Positions 11,569-22,157 of a DNA stretch of 64,000 bases are shown in pieces; the first letter of the stretch is position 1; every line of letters starts with the position of its first letter. The position numbers were made by a program, and so were the translations under genes. The notes under the pieces are model-generated. The model had not been told where the DNA came from. It was given only the letters and a program-made list of their open reading frames with translations, and ran no database searches. The DNA is from Paracamarosporium sp. OC-R06-R3. Taxonomy: Eukaryota > Ascomycota > Dothideomycetes > Pleosporales > Didymosphaeriaceae. The stretch is taken from assembly GCA_019828545.1 (NCBI GenBank), contig JACVRA010000127.1, forward strand, positions 62,001-126,000, in the 5' to 3' direction.

Positions 11569-14154
11569 ATGGCAGGCGGCAGATATACGGTAGAGCAGCT
11601 AGAGCACCTGCGGGAGTCTCCGCTGGTAAAGAAGCCAGATGCACTGCCGTCGATTGAGCAGTGGATGGACGTTCCGAACGAGCACAACAACAACGCTAAC
11701 AATAACAACAATAGCAACAATGCGGGAAACACGACCAACCGCCGGGCGCGCACGAACCTGCGAGAAGGTGACGCAGGAGCGAGCGCCGACCGACCTTTAC
11801 TTGGTGCCATGGGCCAGTTTGGCAGGCGTGCGAGTACGCGTGAGTCTGAATCTGGCGATTCGCACGCTGTGGTAGCAGCTATTAACAGTCTCCTTGCAGA
11901 TCATGGAGACGAGCCCGTGATTGGCGGTCCTCCGAAGCTCAACTTTGCATCCGCTACCCGCACGAAACCTGGCCAGTCGAAAGAAGCCACCGGCATCACC
12001 TCGACCGACGGAGAACACCTTGGCGATCGCTTCCCTCGCAACGACCGTTGGAGGGATGGAGATCGAAACCGTGACAAGGAATATACAAACGGCCGCCGCG
12101 CCCGAAGGGAGGAGGGCGAGAATTGGCAGAATGTCAAGGGACGTAAGAGTCTGGGACAGGAAGACTTCGATAGAGGCTTTGGTCGGAACGGGGATCGCGA
12201 CCGAAAAGACGGAGATGCCGAGAACGGAGACGCGTTGCCACGCCGACGTGGTGAGCGCTGGGGTCGCCGTGACGAGAATGCAAAGGAGAGCGAGGGTGGT
12301 AAATTCGGGGCGGCTGTTCAGGGCGGCTGGCGAGATAGGAACAACCGCGAGCGCGAAAAGGAGCGCGACTGGACGCGAGGTGGCGGGAAAGCAGAAGAGG
12401 ATCCGGAATGGATGGACGCACCGGTACCCAAAAAGGAGACCAAGGCTCATACCCAGGAAGACTTCCAGCGCTGGAAGGAACAGATGAAGGCCAAGGACGC
12501 TCCGATTGAAGAGAAGGAGGAACCAAAAGGCGAACCGGGCTTCTTCGAGTTGCCCCCGACTGCTCCATCGCAACAGTCGCTGAAATCGACGGGCACCCCT
12601 TTAGCCTTGGAGCCAAATCTGGGGTCAATGTTTGGCAACTGGAGCGTCAAAGCTGCGGAATCGGGAGTCCTCGAACCGGGTACGGTCAAGGCCAAACCGG
12701 ACAAGAAGTCAAGGTTCATGAACATGTTTGCAAAGCCAGAAGAGCCAGCGGCCGCCGCAACTCCGCCGCCCGCGGCAGCACCGGCCGAGCCAGCACCAGC
12801 TGCAGTTCTAGACAGGAATGCTGACCAGGAAGGTTTCCAGCGCATCCTCCAGATGCTCGGTGGAACCAACATTGGCTCCTCTCCAGCGCCCCAGCCAAGC
12901 GCCCCTACTCCGACCAACGGCATACGGCAGGGTGGTGGCATCTCTCTCGACTTTCACCAGTCTCCACCTCCTCCTGCTCCGGAGATGCAAGAGCGTCGCG
13001 CACCACATCAGCAGATGCCCTCACGATCTTCGCTAGAAACACAAGCCCTGCTGGAGAACATCCTCGCACCCCGGCCGTCCGGCTTGGAGAGCCGACCTTC
13101 GCAGCAGTCGAGGTTCAACAGCATGTCCCCCGACAATGCTCCTTTTGACCAATTCGGGCTTCCGCGTCCAGGCTCCAACCGACCTCTTGACGAGCATCCC
13201 TATCAGCAGCCTCCTTCGCGGAACAATAACCCGCAAGACCCAAATCTCGCTGCTTTGCTGAACAGTCGTTCGCAGGTAAACCGAGACAAGGTTAACAGTG
13301 CCGAGCGTGACTTTTTGCTGAATCTCATGCAGCAGCCACGAGCCACACCGCCGCAAATGGGCAACCAGAACCTCCCTCGCCCGCCTCTAGAGAACCAAAA
13401 CATGCCCTTTTTCGACCAGGCTCGACAGCAGCCCGGCCCGCAAAAAGGCCGCGGTGGCCCCCCGCCTGGTTTCATGAGCGAGCGCATGGATCCACGCATG
13501 GATGCCATGTACGTCGAGAATGAGCTGATGCGCCAGGAGCAGGAGCGTCGCAACCAAGTGCGTGAGCTGCAACAGCAGGAAGCTTCGCGCCAAAAGGGTC
13601 GTGGCATGCCCATGGGCTACCCAGAGAACGACCGGGATGCCATGGCAGGTCTCCAACGCCGCAACACGGCCGGTGAGATCCCTCGCCAGCTCACAAACAT
13701 GGGCATCCCATCCCAGCACGTACCCGATATGCCGTTCATGGGCGGTCGCCAGCCGGGAATGCCGCCTACTCCCCAAGAAGGTCCCAACATCCGTCCTCCG
13801 CCCGGTTTCAACGGAGCCATGCGCCAGCCTCCAGGTCTTGCTGGCCCTGGCCCGCAGCACCAGATGGGTCCTGGACCGAGCTTCTCTGCCGGAAACACGC
13901 CCATGGGACCGCCCCCCGGCTTCAACCCCGCAAACAACATGCGAGGTGGCATGTTTCCTGGAGGCCCTGGAGGCCCTGGCGGTCCTGGCAACGGCATGCA
14001 AGGCCCGCCGCAAGGCTACTTTCCTCCGCCTCAAGCTTACGGACCGCCGATGGGAATGCGCGGCGAGGACCCTAGGATGATGTTCGAGCAGCAGCAGTTT
14101 GGCGGACCGGGACCGAGGGGACAGCAGCAGGGCCGTCCTCCAAACATGTACTAG
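11569..14154 (+). CDS. 4E-T/Eap1-like eIF4E-binding disordered protein
   Basis: An 841- or 861-residue, mostly disordered protein. It starts MAGGRYTVEQLEHLRES..VKKPDALP; the YTVEQLEHL stretch resembles the eIF4E-binding site of metazoan 4E-T (YxxxxL followed by L), although the position usually hydrophobic is Glu. Following regions: Asn-rich tract (residues 42-55), Arg/Asp/Glu-rich middle with basic repeats, then a Pro/Gln/Gly/Met-rich C-terminal third. Such proteins repress translation and join decapping factors in P-bodies; this function is inferred. A 60-bp intron-like segment lies inside the frame (11840-11899, GTGAGT..TTGCAG, branch ATTAAC); because it is a multiple of three with no stop, both forms stay in frame. 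The start is the first ATG after a long leader. Confidence 0.65.
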   Translation: MAGGRYTVEQLEHLRESPLVKKPDALPSIEQWMDVPNEHNNNANNNNNSNNAGNTTNRRARTNLREGDAGASADRPLLGAMGQFGRRASTRESESGDSHAVVAAINSLLADHGDEPVIGGPPKLNFASATRTKPGQSKEATGITSTDGEHLGDRFPRNDRWRDGDRNRDKEYTNGRRARREEGENWQNVKGRKSLGQEDFDRGFGRNGDRDRKDGDAENGDALPRRRGERWGRRDENAKESEGGKFGAAVQGGWRDRNNREREKERDWTRGGGKAEEDPEWMDAPVPKKETKAHTQEDFQRWKEQMKAKDAPIEEKEEPKGEPGFFELPPTAPSQQSLKSTGTPLALEPNLGSMFGNWSVKAAESGVLEPGTVKAKPDKKSRFMNMFAKPEEPAAAATPPPAAAPAEPAPAAVLDRNADQEGFQRILQMLGGTNIGSSPAPQPSAPTPTNGIRQGGGISLDFHQSPPPPAPEMQERRAPHQQMPSRSSLETQALLENILAPRPSGLESRPSQQSRFNSMSPDNAPFDQFGLPRPGSNRPLDEHPYQQPPSRNNNPQDPNLAALLNSRSQVNRDKVNSAERDFLLNLMQQPRATPPQMGNQNLPRPPLENQNMPFFDQARQQPGPQKGRGGPPPGFMSERMDPRMDAMYVENELMRQEQERRNQVRELQQQEASRQKGRGMPMGYPENDRDAMAGLQRRNTAGEIPRQLTNMGIPSQHVPDMPFMGGRQPGMPPTPQEGPNIRPPPGFNGAMRQPPGLAGPGPQHQMGPGPSFSAGNTPMGPPPGFNPANNMRGGMFPGGPGGPGGPGNGMQGPPQGYFPPPQAYGPPMGMRGEDPRMMFEQQQFGGPGPRGQQQGRPPNMY

Positions 14155-14776
14155 GAGGGAGAAGCTGCTCGGAGGGGAAGGCGTTGGGGAGTTCGAAACG
14201 ATGTCAGGTCAGGGTAAGCATACCACACTATGTTTGTCGGTTGTTCGGTCGAGCTCGGCTTTTAGCATGGAGTCGGTCGGGCTGTGTACATTTGGTTACG
14301 GGTACGCTTTGCGGGGTCTACTGTTTCTGTACCTGGCCTCACGAGCTGCATACTGGGCTGGGCGGTATGACATGTTCATGGGCGGTGGGATGGGTAAGGA
14401 TTCACCTGGCATGAATGTATGAATGAGGGGAGGGGGATCAGAGATGGTTGGTATTAAATAAGCTGCCAAGTCGTGCAGCGGAAATAGGGCATGATGCAAT
14501 GAAGGATTGTGCCTGAGTCGTGTGCTACCTGCTGTGTTACTTGCTGTGTGAGGATTGCGAAGATACGGTGAACTGCTTGGTCGTAACGGATACCAGTGTG
14601 CACGAGAAGCGCCGACGTGCGGGTGTAGTACGAGATGTCTGGGTATCTTGGTTGGTCATTGTCTCCTTCGATTCTGGACATATGCTGCCATCTGACACGA
14701 GAATGGAATCATCTGTATCAGCATCAGAACGTGATGTAGATGGCACTTTGTTCCGCATCTTAAACAAGACGAGTAC
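14155..14776. other. 3' flank, no gene seen
   Basis: Downstream of the 4E-T-like gene. Short overlapping open frames carry no motif. Leads into the inverted repeat at 14777. Confidence 0.4.
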
Positions 14777-14859
14777 GAAGGAGCTCGTTTTTGATTATCC
14801 AATTCAGTCACAGCGCCGAGTCCACTCAGGCTGGATAATCAGTAAAAACGAGCTTCTTC
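14777..14859. repeat. imperfect inverted repeat (hairpin)
   Basis: The left arm 14777-14801 (GAAGGAGCTCGTTTTT then GATTATCCA) is the near reverse complement of the right arm 14832-14859, with one substitution and a 3-base insertion, around a 30-base loop. It lies between the convergent ends of two genes. It may be a small inverted-repeat element or an RNA hairpin at a 3' end. Confidence 0.75.
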
Positions 14860-15014
14860 GCAGAGGAGTAGGGAGGAGGAGGAACGGCAACGAAAGACAA
14901 GTGCAAGACAAGACTCTATTCACCGTTACAAATTGAACAGACAAACGACACCAGCCATCTACGATATTTCTACACGCTTGAAATGCTATGTACAAGAGAA
15001 CAAGTTCGCACCCG

Positions 15015-15420
15015 TGCACCGCACGCACATCTGGGACGTCGTGTTCAGTGCACAGCCCACGCACGGCCTGAGTACCAAGAACGAGACGCAAAACGACTTT
15101 TGCGCACCGCTTTCCGCACCCAAGCCGTTCGCAAATTGTGCACTAAACACGACGTCCAGATAGTGCGGCGTGCACTCTATTATGTACAGGACAATGCCGC
15201 CACGCCGTGCCATGTCGTCCGTCCAACGTGCGCCGCACATCTGGGGCGTCGTGTTTAGGGCACAGCCTACGCACGGCCTGAGTACGAAGAACGAGACGCA
15301 AAACGACTTTTGCCCAGGCCGTTCGCAAACTATGTACTAAACACGACGTCCAGATAGTGCAATGTGCACGCTTGACTATGTACTGGAATGATGCCGTGCC
15401 GCGCCGTGCCGTCTGGATCT
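15015..15420. repeat. tandem duplication of about 205 bp with inverted ends
   Basis: Two adjacent copies begin at about 15026 (CACATCTGGGACGTCGTGTT) and 15236 (CACATCTGGGGCGTCGTGTT). Each contains GCACGGCCTGAGTAC and GAACGAGACGCAAAACGAC, and each carries near its middle the inverted partner AACACGACGTCCAGATAGTG, so each unit can fold on itself. The second copy has a small deletion (about 15316). Non-coding; the short frames on both strands are side effects of the palindrome. Confidence 0.8.
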
Positions 15421-15460
15421 GACATGTGCATGGAGGTCAGCCAGTATGGGTAGGTGATAC

Positions 15461-17174
15461 CTACAAGAACAGCATGCCTGCCATGGAGACGCACGCCAGC
15501 CCCGCGTACGCCGCACCGAGGATCCCACCGTACGCCACGAACCCAGGCGGGCTCACGGCGCCGGCAGCGCCCTTGCTGGAGCTCTGCGAGCCGCCCGTCT
15601 CGGTGCCTACGGCCGCCGTGCCCTTGCCCGTCGGACTCGGCACCGTGCCCGTACCACCGGACAGCGCTTCAAGCAGCGTGTTGCATCCCGAGCTGGTGGC
15701 TGGCGCCTGCGTCGTGGCCACGCCGCTGAAGTCGCACGCGCTGGCCGACCGCTTGTTGCCGACAAAGTACTCGTTTGCGACCCACGCAAGCTGGTCCTTG
15801 GGGCTGCAGCCGCCGAGCGCGCCAAAGTCGCCCGTCGTCGCGTTGTGCTGGATGCCTGCGCAGTAGGCGCCATCGTTTTGTGCGCAGATGTAGTTGAAGA
15901 CGTCCTCGTAGGCATCCTCGTCGGTGGACTTGATGTTGCAGGAGAGGGATGCCGCCATGCATGCGCAGAGCTGCGGGTTCACGGCAGGCGGGAGAGGCGA
16001 GGCGACGGGGAGCCAGGAGGAGCCAGTGGTTGGGCATGCAGGCGCGCTGTTGGAGGGAGTGTAGCGCGAGCGCTGGGTTGTTGTTGGGCGGGCGGAGCGC
16101 AGCTGGGATTGTAGAGATGTAAAGTCGGGGTACGGCGAGACAGAGGCGTCGTCGTTTTGCAGCTCGATCAGGCCGTAGTTGTTCTCCGACATGAACCACT
16201 GGTACACGATGCCGCCGGAGAAGACTTCGGTCATGTTGCCGTAGAGGACGTCGACCTCGGTGAAGGGGCGGTGCGTGGGTCCGCCATCCACGCCCTCGAT
16301 GCAGCCGTATTCCGCGAAGAAGACGGGGACGGGGTAGTCGTGGAAGAAGTCGTAGCGCTCGCCGTACGACGAGTCGGCGTAGTTGCTGTCGCCGCACCAC
16401 GAGTACACGTTGTACCCCCAAAAGTCGATTTGGGTAGAGTTGCCAGAGTTTCCGGGCTCGCAGGCAAAGTACGAGGCGAGGTCGTCGCGGGTCGGGACGT
16501 CGGCGGTGGCATAGCCCACGCCCAGCGTGGAGCGGTAGTTTTGGGAGGAGATGTAGCCCTTTGTGTCGCGGACGGCGGCCTTGACGAACGCTGCAGCCGC
16601 GGTCTGGTTGCCCGCGCTGACGTTTTCGTTGCCGGCGAAGAAGCCGATGACGTTCTTGTACTTGGACAGCGAGTCGACGACGCTGGTGTAGCGCTGGTAG
16701 AGGGCGACGTTCCACTCTGGGTTGTCGGACTGGATCGAGGTTGCCGGCTCACCCAGGTCGGCAATGACGTAGATGTCAGCGGCGGCAAACGTCTCCATGC
16801 ACGAGTCGTGGTTCTGCTTGGGGTCGATGGCGTAGACGCGGAGGACGTTGGTGTAGATTTGCTTCAGGTAGGGGAGATCGCGCTTGCAGCCGTCGCCGTC
16901 GGCGAGCGGATCCGTGTAGGAGGCGTTGGCGTCGGTGGTGCCATTGGGAGAGTAGTTTTGCTGGTAGGCGACGCCCTTGAGGTAGCTGGAGGGCGGTTAG
17001 TCTGCGTGTCGACTGGGGGAGGGGGAAGAGTACGCACAATTGCGAGCCGTTGTTGGTGTAGAAAAAGTGCTGGCCGTAGACCTCGATGTCGGGGATGTCG
17101 TCGTAGCTGGCGGCCTCAGCCCCGCCCGCCAGCGCAGCGGCAACGGCAGCAACGGCGGTCCAGATGCCCTTCAT
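15461..17174 (-). CDS. 1,3-beta-glucanosyltransferase, GH72 with X8/CBM43, GPI-anchored
   Basis: Two exons (17038-17174 and 15461-16985; intron of 52 bp) give 553 residues; the join restores FYLKGVAYQ. Residues 1-22 are a signal peptide. The GH72 domain spans about 25-330: GNEN (acid/base Glu near 167) and FFAEYGC (nucleophile Glu near 272). A Cys-rich X8/CBM43 module follows (CACMAASLSC...YICAQ...YCAGI...GCSPKDQ, about 365-460). A Ser/Thr/Gly-rich stretch and a hydrophobic C-terminus (LACVSMAGMLFL) fit a GPI-attachment signal. The Gas/Gel family elongates and remodels cell-wall beta-1,3-glucan outside the plasma membrane. Length and architecture match the subfamily with X8. The stop is next to the tandem hairpin repeat. 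Confidence 0.93.
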
Positions 17175-17902
17175 GATGGGCTCTTCTCTTCTAACGAGTG
17201 ACTTGGGGGAAAGAATGGCGGATGAGAAACAAGCTCAGCCACGTCTCCGGGGTTTTGTTGGAGTCGAGGAGGGGAGACCGGGTCGGCCGGAGACGCGTGT
17301 CGCCAGGTACTAGTCATCATGGGCTGTGGCTGGTGTACGAAGTATTGCTGGATATGACGCCTCGGGCCCGGAGTTGCGGGGCGGCGTGCGCACTGAGTGG
17401 CCCTGCGCCGCTCGCCTGGGATCCGTTATCGATGAGTATCCTTGCTAGGTCCTCTGCTGTTTTGCTAGTGTCGCCTTGACTTGACGACGCTTCTTGCTTC
17501 GCCCACCTGCCATGTGGAGATGGCTGTCGTAATGTATATTTCGAATCTCGTCTCCAGCCCTCGCACTGCGGGAATTACCTCGTACAAAGGCTTCTGCCAC
17601 CGCAGACGATGCTGCAAGCCACGCGGGTGTCTTTTTCGAGTTGATTAGCCGGGAGAAGGATCGATATTTGTCACCCTCCAATCACTTGTATGATACAGAT
17701 CTGACTTGCTTTTTCGGGTTTGACCTGCTTTTTTGGTCTGACCCGCGTTTATCTGTACGATGTATTTGATTTCGCCTTGAACTGCGGCATACGCGTAAGA
17801 TGCGTGGCGAAGCCAAAGCCAATATACCCCACGGGACACGTCTAACCAGTAATGCACCCCTGAACCCAACGCCAGCGAATGCATGAATCGAAAATCCAAA
17901 CT
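17175..17902. other. intergenic, promoter of GH72 gene and 3' flank of NMD3
   Basis: No coding frame supported. The right part (17690-17760) has a short imperfect internal repeat (TTTTTCGGGT / TTTTTTGGTC with GACCTGC / GACCCGC). Confidence 0.4.
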
Positions 17903-19493
17903 CTACTCTGCCATGGTCATGTCCTCGAAATCGTCCAGCAGCTGCTCCATTGGTATCGCCAGCCCCTCGTCGTCTTCCTCGACGTCGCTGCCTTCGACGT
18001 CCATGGCATCCTCACTCTGCTGTTGCTGCTGTTGCTGCTGCTGTGCCTTGTACAGCGCCATGCCGGCACGCAAATCAGCATCCTCCTCCACATCCCGCAA
18101 GAACATTTCAAAGTCGCGCTCCATCCGCTCCTGGTCCTGCTTTCTCGGCAGCATCTCCGACTCTTGCTTGGCCATGCGCTTGAGACGCCAGTTGCGCTTG
18201 GCCTTTGCCTTGTCGGTGCGCGTGTAGTGCTTCTTGACGAGGACCACGTCGGGTATCGTCGAAGCGTATTTTGACTCCTCGAGCTTGTCGAAGAGTTCGT
18301 TGTTGAAGTTTGTGCCAGTCATGTGGTAGCCCATTACCGAGTCGCCAACGTGCAGGATACCCCCGAGATGCGTGCGCGTGTAGTATGTGCTGTCATTGGA
18401 GCCCATGTCGCTCGCCCTAGTTACGGTTGCTTCGGCGAGGAAGTTGCGTCCCTTTTGCTGTCCTAGAGGTTCAATGTCGAGCACGATGAACTCCACGAGG
18501 TCTTGCACGTCTGCAAGGGGGCGGAAAGGCGTCCGCCAGTAGATGGCCGTGTCTACATCGGCGGTCTGGAGAGTCGCGGGATCGATCAGGTTGACCGAAG
18601 TCCCGATGCGATGGCACAGCGTGAGCGGCGAGATGTTGCCAATCTTTCGCGCGAGGGGAATGGGGAGGACGACGAGATCGTCTTTGCACTGGGGTTGTTA
18701 GAAAGTTCAGAAGAGTGGCTTTGGAACTTACGATGGGGACAATCTCGGCAGAGTACGAAAACTTGAAGCTCTTTGTCGAGGTATGGATATCCATGCTGAT
18801 GAGCTCCTGGCTCTTCTTCACGTTGACCGGCACCACCGCCTTGAGGAAATCCACAAAGCCTTCGGCATGGTTTCGCTGCGCAAAGTAAAAGTCGATTCCG
18901 TCGTGCACCTCCTTGATGTTGATGGTATCCTTGTGCGCGCCGTGCTTCAATATCGACTGCTCCAGGTACAAGAACGTCCTCTTGTGCGGTACCTTTTGTC
19001 GCACCTGGACGCACGCTCGCCACGTGTTGTGTGTGTAGCTCTTTGCGCAGTCGGGGCACTGGTGGTAGTTTTGCGTGTACTCGACCTCGAAGCTCTGCTG
19101 CATAATCGCACCGTCGCCGAGGTCCGACTGCACCGTGATCTTGACCTTTATGCGCCTCGAGTGCGGTTCTGTCCAGATGAAGCTGGCGTCGATGATGCGC
19201 AGCTTGTTCAGCCCTCTCAGCTTCCGCAAGCAGAGGGCAAGAAGTTCTCGAGATTCGGGCTGGGCGACCACCCACGAGTTGGGCGGAGAGAGCCATCGGT
19301 CGCAGTCGCGGCACATGTGGAGGGTGGCTTCGCGCTGGATGCCGCCGGTGGCATCGGTCTTGAGCTTTATGCAGTCATAGCAAAAGGCGCCGGCGGATTG
19401 TGTGCCGTCGATGGGGGCGCCGCAGTCTGCGCAGAGGACGGTGGCTGCGGTCTTTGGTGCGGGCGTGAACTGGAGCGGGGTGTCGACCTCCAT
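17903..19493 (-). CDS. NMD3: 60S ribosomal export adaptor Nmd3
   Basis: Two exons (18732-19493 and 17903-18688; 43-bp intron, GTAAGT..CCCCAG) give 515 residues. The N-terminal zinc ribbons are visible as CADCG..CYDC, then CRDC and CPDC. The central and C-terminal parts match the Nmd3 eIF5A-like and SH3-like domains (RNFLAEATVTRASDMGSND). A basic stretch (KAKAKRNWRLKRMAKQ) and an acidic C-terminus carry import and export signals in this family (EQLLDDFEDMTM resembles a leucine-type export signal). Nmd3 binds the joining face of pre-60S subunits and bridges them to Crm1. A run of nine Gln (about residue 470) is a local oddity. The start at 19493 (MEVDTP) was chosen over upstream in-frame ATGs that add a hydrophobic, unconserved leader. 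The promoter is shared with ATP25. Confidence 0.93.
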
Positions 19494-19777
19494 GGCGGCG
19501 ACGGGTATCAGGGGGAGAAGAGCAGGGGAGAAGAGCAGGGTGAGAAGAGCAGAGCGAGTCCTCTGGACAAGATACAGACAAGTGCTGAGGCGGGCGAATA
19601 TTGACGAGGGCCGCTTTGAAATGATGCCCCGCCACTCGAGAAATTCGTGCCCTTGCTCCACGCCTTATCGTTATCGGCACGTGCTCAGCCTTGTCGGCGT
19701 TTGCCATTGCCGACCAAAAGTTCGCGCAGCATTCCACGACGCCGCCACGATTTGCATCACATCAATCCAGGAGCACC
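19494..19777. promoter_or_regulatory. bidirectional promoter between NMD3 and ATP25
   Basis: 284 bp between the chosen starts of two divergent genes. CT- and GA-rich tracts on both strands; no TATA box was evident. Divergent pairing of a 60S export factor with a mitochondrial biogenesis gene may allow shared growth control (inference). Confidence 0.5.
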
Positions 19778-21004
19778 ATGTCGCTGTCGAGAGCCGTGTC
19801 ATCGACGTGGAGATGCACTGCATGCTCGGTCCCAATTGCACGATCCTGGCCCAGGACGTCGGCAAAGGCCTCTGCGCTTCGCGCCTCCTGGGCTCCTTCC
19901 TTCCAGCGCCCCGTTAGCTCGACCGCGACGCAAAGCACGGATAGGAACGATCCAGCAACCGACGACCCCGAGTTTGCTTTCCTCGAGCAAGATGCCACCA
20001 AATCTGTGAAGCCGCGTAGCGCTCCTCGACCGGCCGCCGAAGCACAAGCAGAGACGGCAGCGCCTCCTGCGTCAGTAGAAGAGCTTCCCGAAGCAGAAGC
20101 AAGACAACCAGAAACTTTGGAGGCAGCGCAGTCGACGCTGCCATGGTACCTCCAAAACCGCCCAGCTCCCGAGCCAACGCAAGCCGCCATCATTCCCGAC
20201 CTGCCGCCCAATTCACCTCCACTGCTGCAGACGCTTTTGGAATATATTGCAAACACTGCAGGTATGGATGACCTCCTCATCTACGACCTGCGCTACCTCG
20301 ACCCCCCGCCCGCCCTCGGCTCCTCCCTCATAATGGTTATTTGCACGGCCCGCTCAGAAAAACATCTCCACGTCTCCGCTGACCGCTTCTGCCGCTACCT
20401 CCGCCGCGAACACCACCTACGCGCGAATGCCGCTGGCCTGCTCGGAAGAAACGAGCTCAAGATAAAGCTGCGGCGGAAGGCGAAGAGAATGAAGATGCTG
20501 GCCAACGTGGGCGGCGCAGAACCAGAAGGGAACATTGACGACGGCATCAGGACGGGCTGGATATGCTGCACGGTCGGAAAGATCCAGGCGCATCCCGACG
20601 ACAAGGGCATCGTGGGCGCAAGGGGGCAGGGCGAGGGCTTCGTCGGGTTCAGCGATGTGAAGCCCGGCGTCAACGTTGTCGTCCAAATGTTTACCGAAGA
20701 AAAGAGGGCCGAGATCGACCTCGAGACGCTCTGGGGCGGTGTGCTGAAGACGCACGCCAGGAACGAGGGCAAGGCAGACGAGATGATCAAAGGCCTTGAC
20801 GAGGATCTCGAGGAAGTAGATTTGGAAGCCGAAGTCGCTGAAGAAGAAAGAGCGAGATCCAAGCCTGAGCCATCGCCGACGACGCCCCCACCGCTTCAGT
20901 TCAACAAACCGCGGCCCACCGTGGGCGACGTTTTCCCGGATGCGTCGAGCTTCGAGAGTCGCCAGCAGCTACGGCGGCTGCATACCGTAGGACTACGCGT
21001 GTAA
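19778..21004 (+). CDS. ATP25: mitochondrial Atp25-like protein (RsfS domain)
   Basis: Single-exon frame of 409 residues starting MSLSRAVSSTWRC, an Arg/Ser-rich mitochondrial presequence; ATG context is CACCATG. An in-frame ATG at 19691 is an alternative start. Residues about 148-260 contain the RsfS/Iojap-type domain (EYIANTAGMDDLLIYDLRYL, then SADRFCRYLRREHHLRAN). In Atp25 the N-terminal RsfS half acts on the mitochondrial ribosome and a C-terminal half stabilises the ATP9 mRNA. The rest of this protein is charged and ends at LHTVGLRV; it is shorter than typical two-part Atp25, so the C-terminal half looks reduced or missing, or an exon may lie downstream. NMD3 is divergent upstream. Confidence 0.75.
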   Translation: MSLSRAVSSTWRCTACSVPIARSWPRTSAKASALRASWAPSFQRPVSSTATQSTDRNDPATDDPEFAFLEQDATKSVKPRSAPRPAAEAQAETAAPPASVEELPEAEARQPETLEAAQSTLPWYLQNRPAPEPTQAAIIPDLPPNSPPLLQTLLEYIANTAGMDDLLIYDLRYLDPPPALGSSLIMVICTARSEKHLHVSADRFCRYLRREHHLRANAAGLLGRNELKIKLRRKAKRMKMLANVGGAEPEGNIDDGIRTGWICCTVGKIQAHPDDKGIVGARGQGEGFVGFSDVKPGVNVVVQMFTEEKRAEIDLETLWGGVLKTHARNEGKADEMIKGLDEDLEEVDLEAEVAEEERARSKPEPSPTTPPPLQFNKPRPTVGDVFPDASSFESRQQLRRLHTVGLRV

Positions 21005-21236
21005 GACTAGAAATACCCAATGTAAAGTAGTGTAATGTATCATGATATGCAGTCCATTCAAACTATCAGTATTCAAGCACCCGGCGTGCTTTACCCCCTG
21101 CATACATCGCCTCAAACCAAGCATGCTACTCACGTTACCACATTTCCCTTGCCTCGATACCCTCGAGAGCAAGTCACTACCCGCAGCTTCAACTCCAATC
21201 TTTTAATCCAAAGCAAGTCCACCCACGATCCACCAT

Positions 21237-22157
21237 CTACATCTCGCCCTTGTCCTCGCCCTCATGCTGGTTCCTCATCTTCTTCTGGTGCGCTGCGGCG
21301 CGTGCTGCGGATCGTGCTGTGGCGCGAATCTCCTTGACCATTCCTTCATCCTGCTTCAAGGGCGCAGATCGGCGCAGGACCTGAACGCGGGAGCTCATGC
21401 AGACTGTGCACTGGGAGAAGGGGAGGCCTAGGGGGAGTCAGTGCTTTGGTATTGAGAGTGTGGACATGGTACGTACCGTGAACAGTGCAGTAGATTTGGA
21501 GGGCGGGGTTCGAGGCTTGGGATCCAAACACGGGGTACTGGGTCGTTGGTGCTTGGTACTGGTAGTGAGTGGTGGACAGCTGGTGCTGGTACTGGGTGGA
21601 CGGGACTTGCTGCTGGTAATGAGTAGCCGGCACGTGCTGCTGGTAGTCATATTGAGCGTAATAGTCAGGCTTGGTACGGTAGTCCGTCTGGAGCATCGAC
21701 TGCGAGTCCGCCCTGTTCAGCACGTCAGATGCATCCTCGCAATTTTCGATTTCACACTGTAAACGTACGCATGTGCAGTCAACGTATGATACCACGCCAT
21801 GAGCGCGCCCTCGAGATCCTCCTCGCCCAGGTTCGCCATGCGCATCTGGAAGCCCGCGATGGCCTGCGGGTTGGGAATGTACACGTTCTTGATGAGGCGG
21901 ACTGCGGAGCGGCGCTGGGCGCGCAGCTCGTCGTTCTCGCGCTCGACGGTGCCGAGCCGCTTGCTGACGTCGTCGAGCTTGTCGTGCATCTGGTTCTTAA
22001 CCTGGTGTTTGACTTCAAGGACGGCTTCATTTACCTCTTGTTGCCACTTGGTGAGCGCGCTCGCGTTGAAGGTCACCGCTGGCGTCTTTGGCGGCGGCGG
22101 GACCTTGGAGAACTGGGCGGAAAGGTCTAAAGGTGCTTTGCGGGGCGTAAGAGGCAT
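21237..22157 (-). CDS. coiled-coil protein with Tyr/Gln-rich tract and C-terminal Cys/His motif
   Basis: Three exons (21769-22157, 21477-21712, 21237-21427; introns 56 and 49 bp) give 271 residues in one frame. Residues 35-90 are a likely coiled coil (NEAVLEVKHQVKNQMHDKL). The middle is a prion-like Tyr/Gln/His tract with THYQQQVPSTQYQHQ-type near-repeats of about 9 residues. The second splice joins YCTVHGLPFSQCTVC, a C-x3-H-x6-C-x2-C arrangement that could bind a metal; it forms only after splicing, which supports the model. The C-terminus is Ala/Arg-rich and basic, then acidic. I do not recognise a named family; low-complexity scaffold is the best description. Start at 22157 (MPLTPRKAP). 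Confidence 0.7.

Noticed and set aside
15669..16715. 348-codon minus-strand frame inside the GH72 gene
   Set aside because: Alternate frame of the GH72 exon, Arg/Leu-rich shadow.
16157..17176. 339-codon plus-strand frame opposite the GH72 gene
   Set aside because: Antisense shadow, Val/Gly-rich, no motif.
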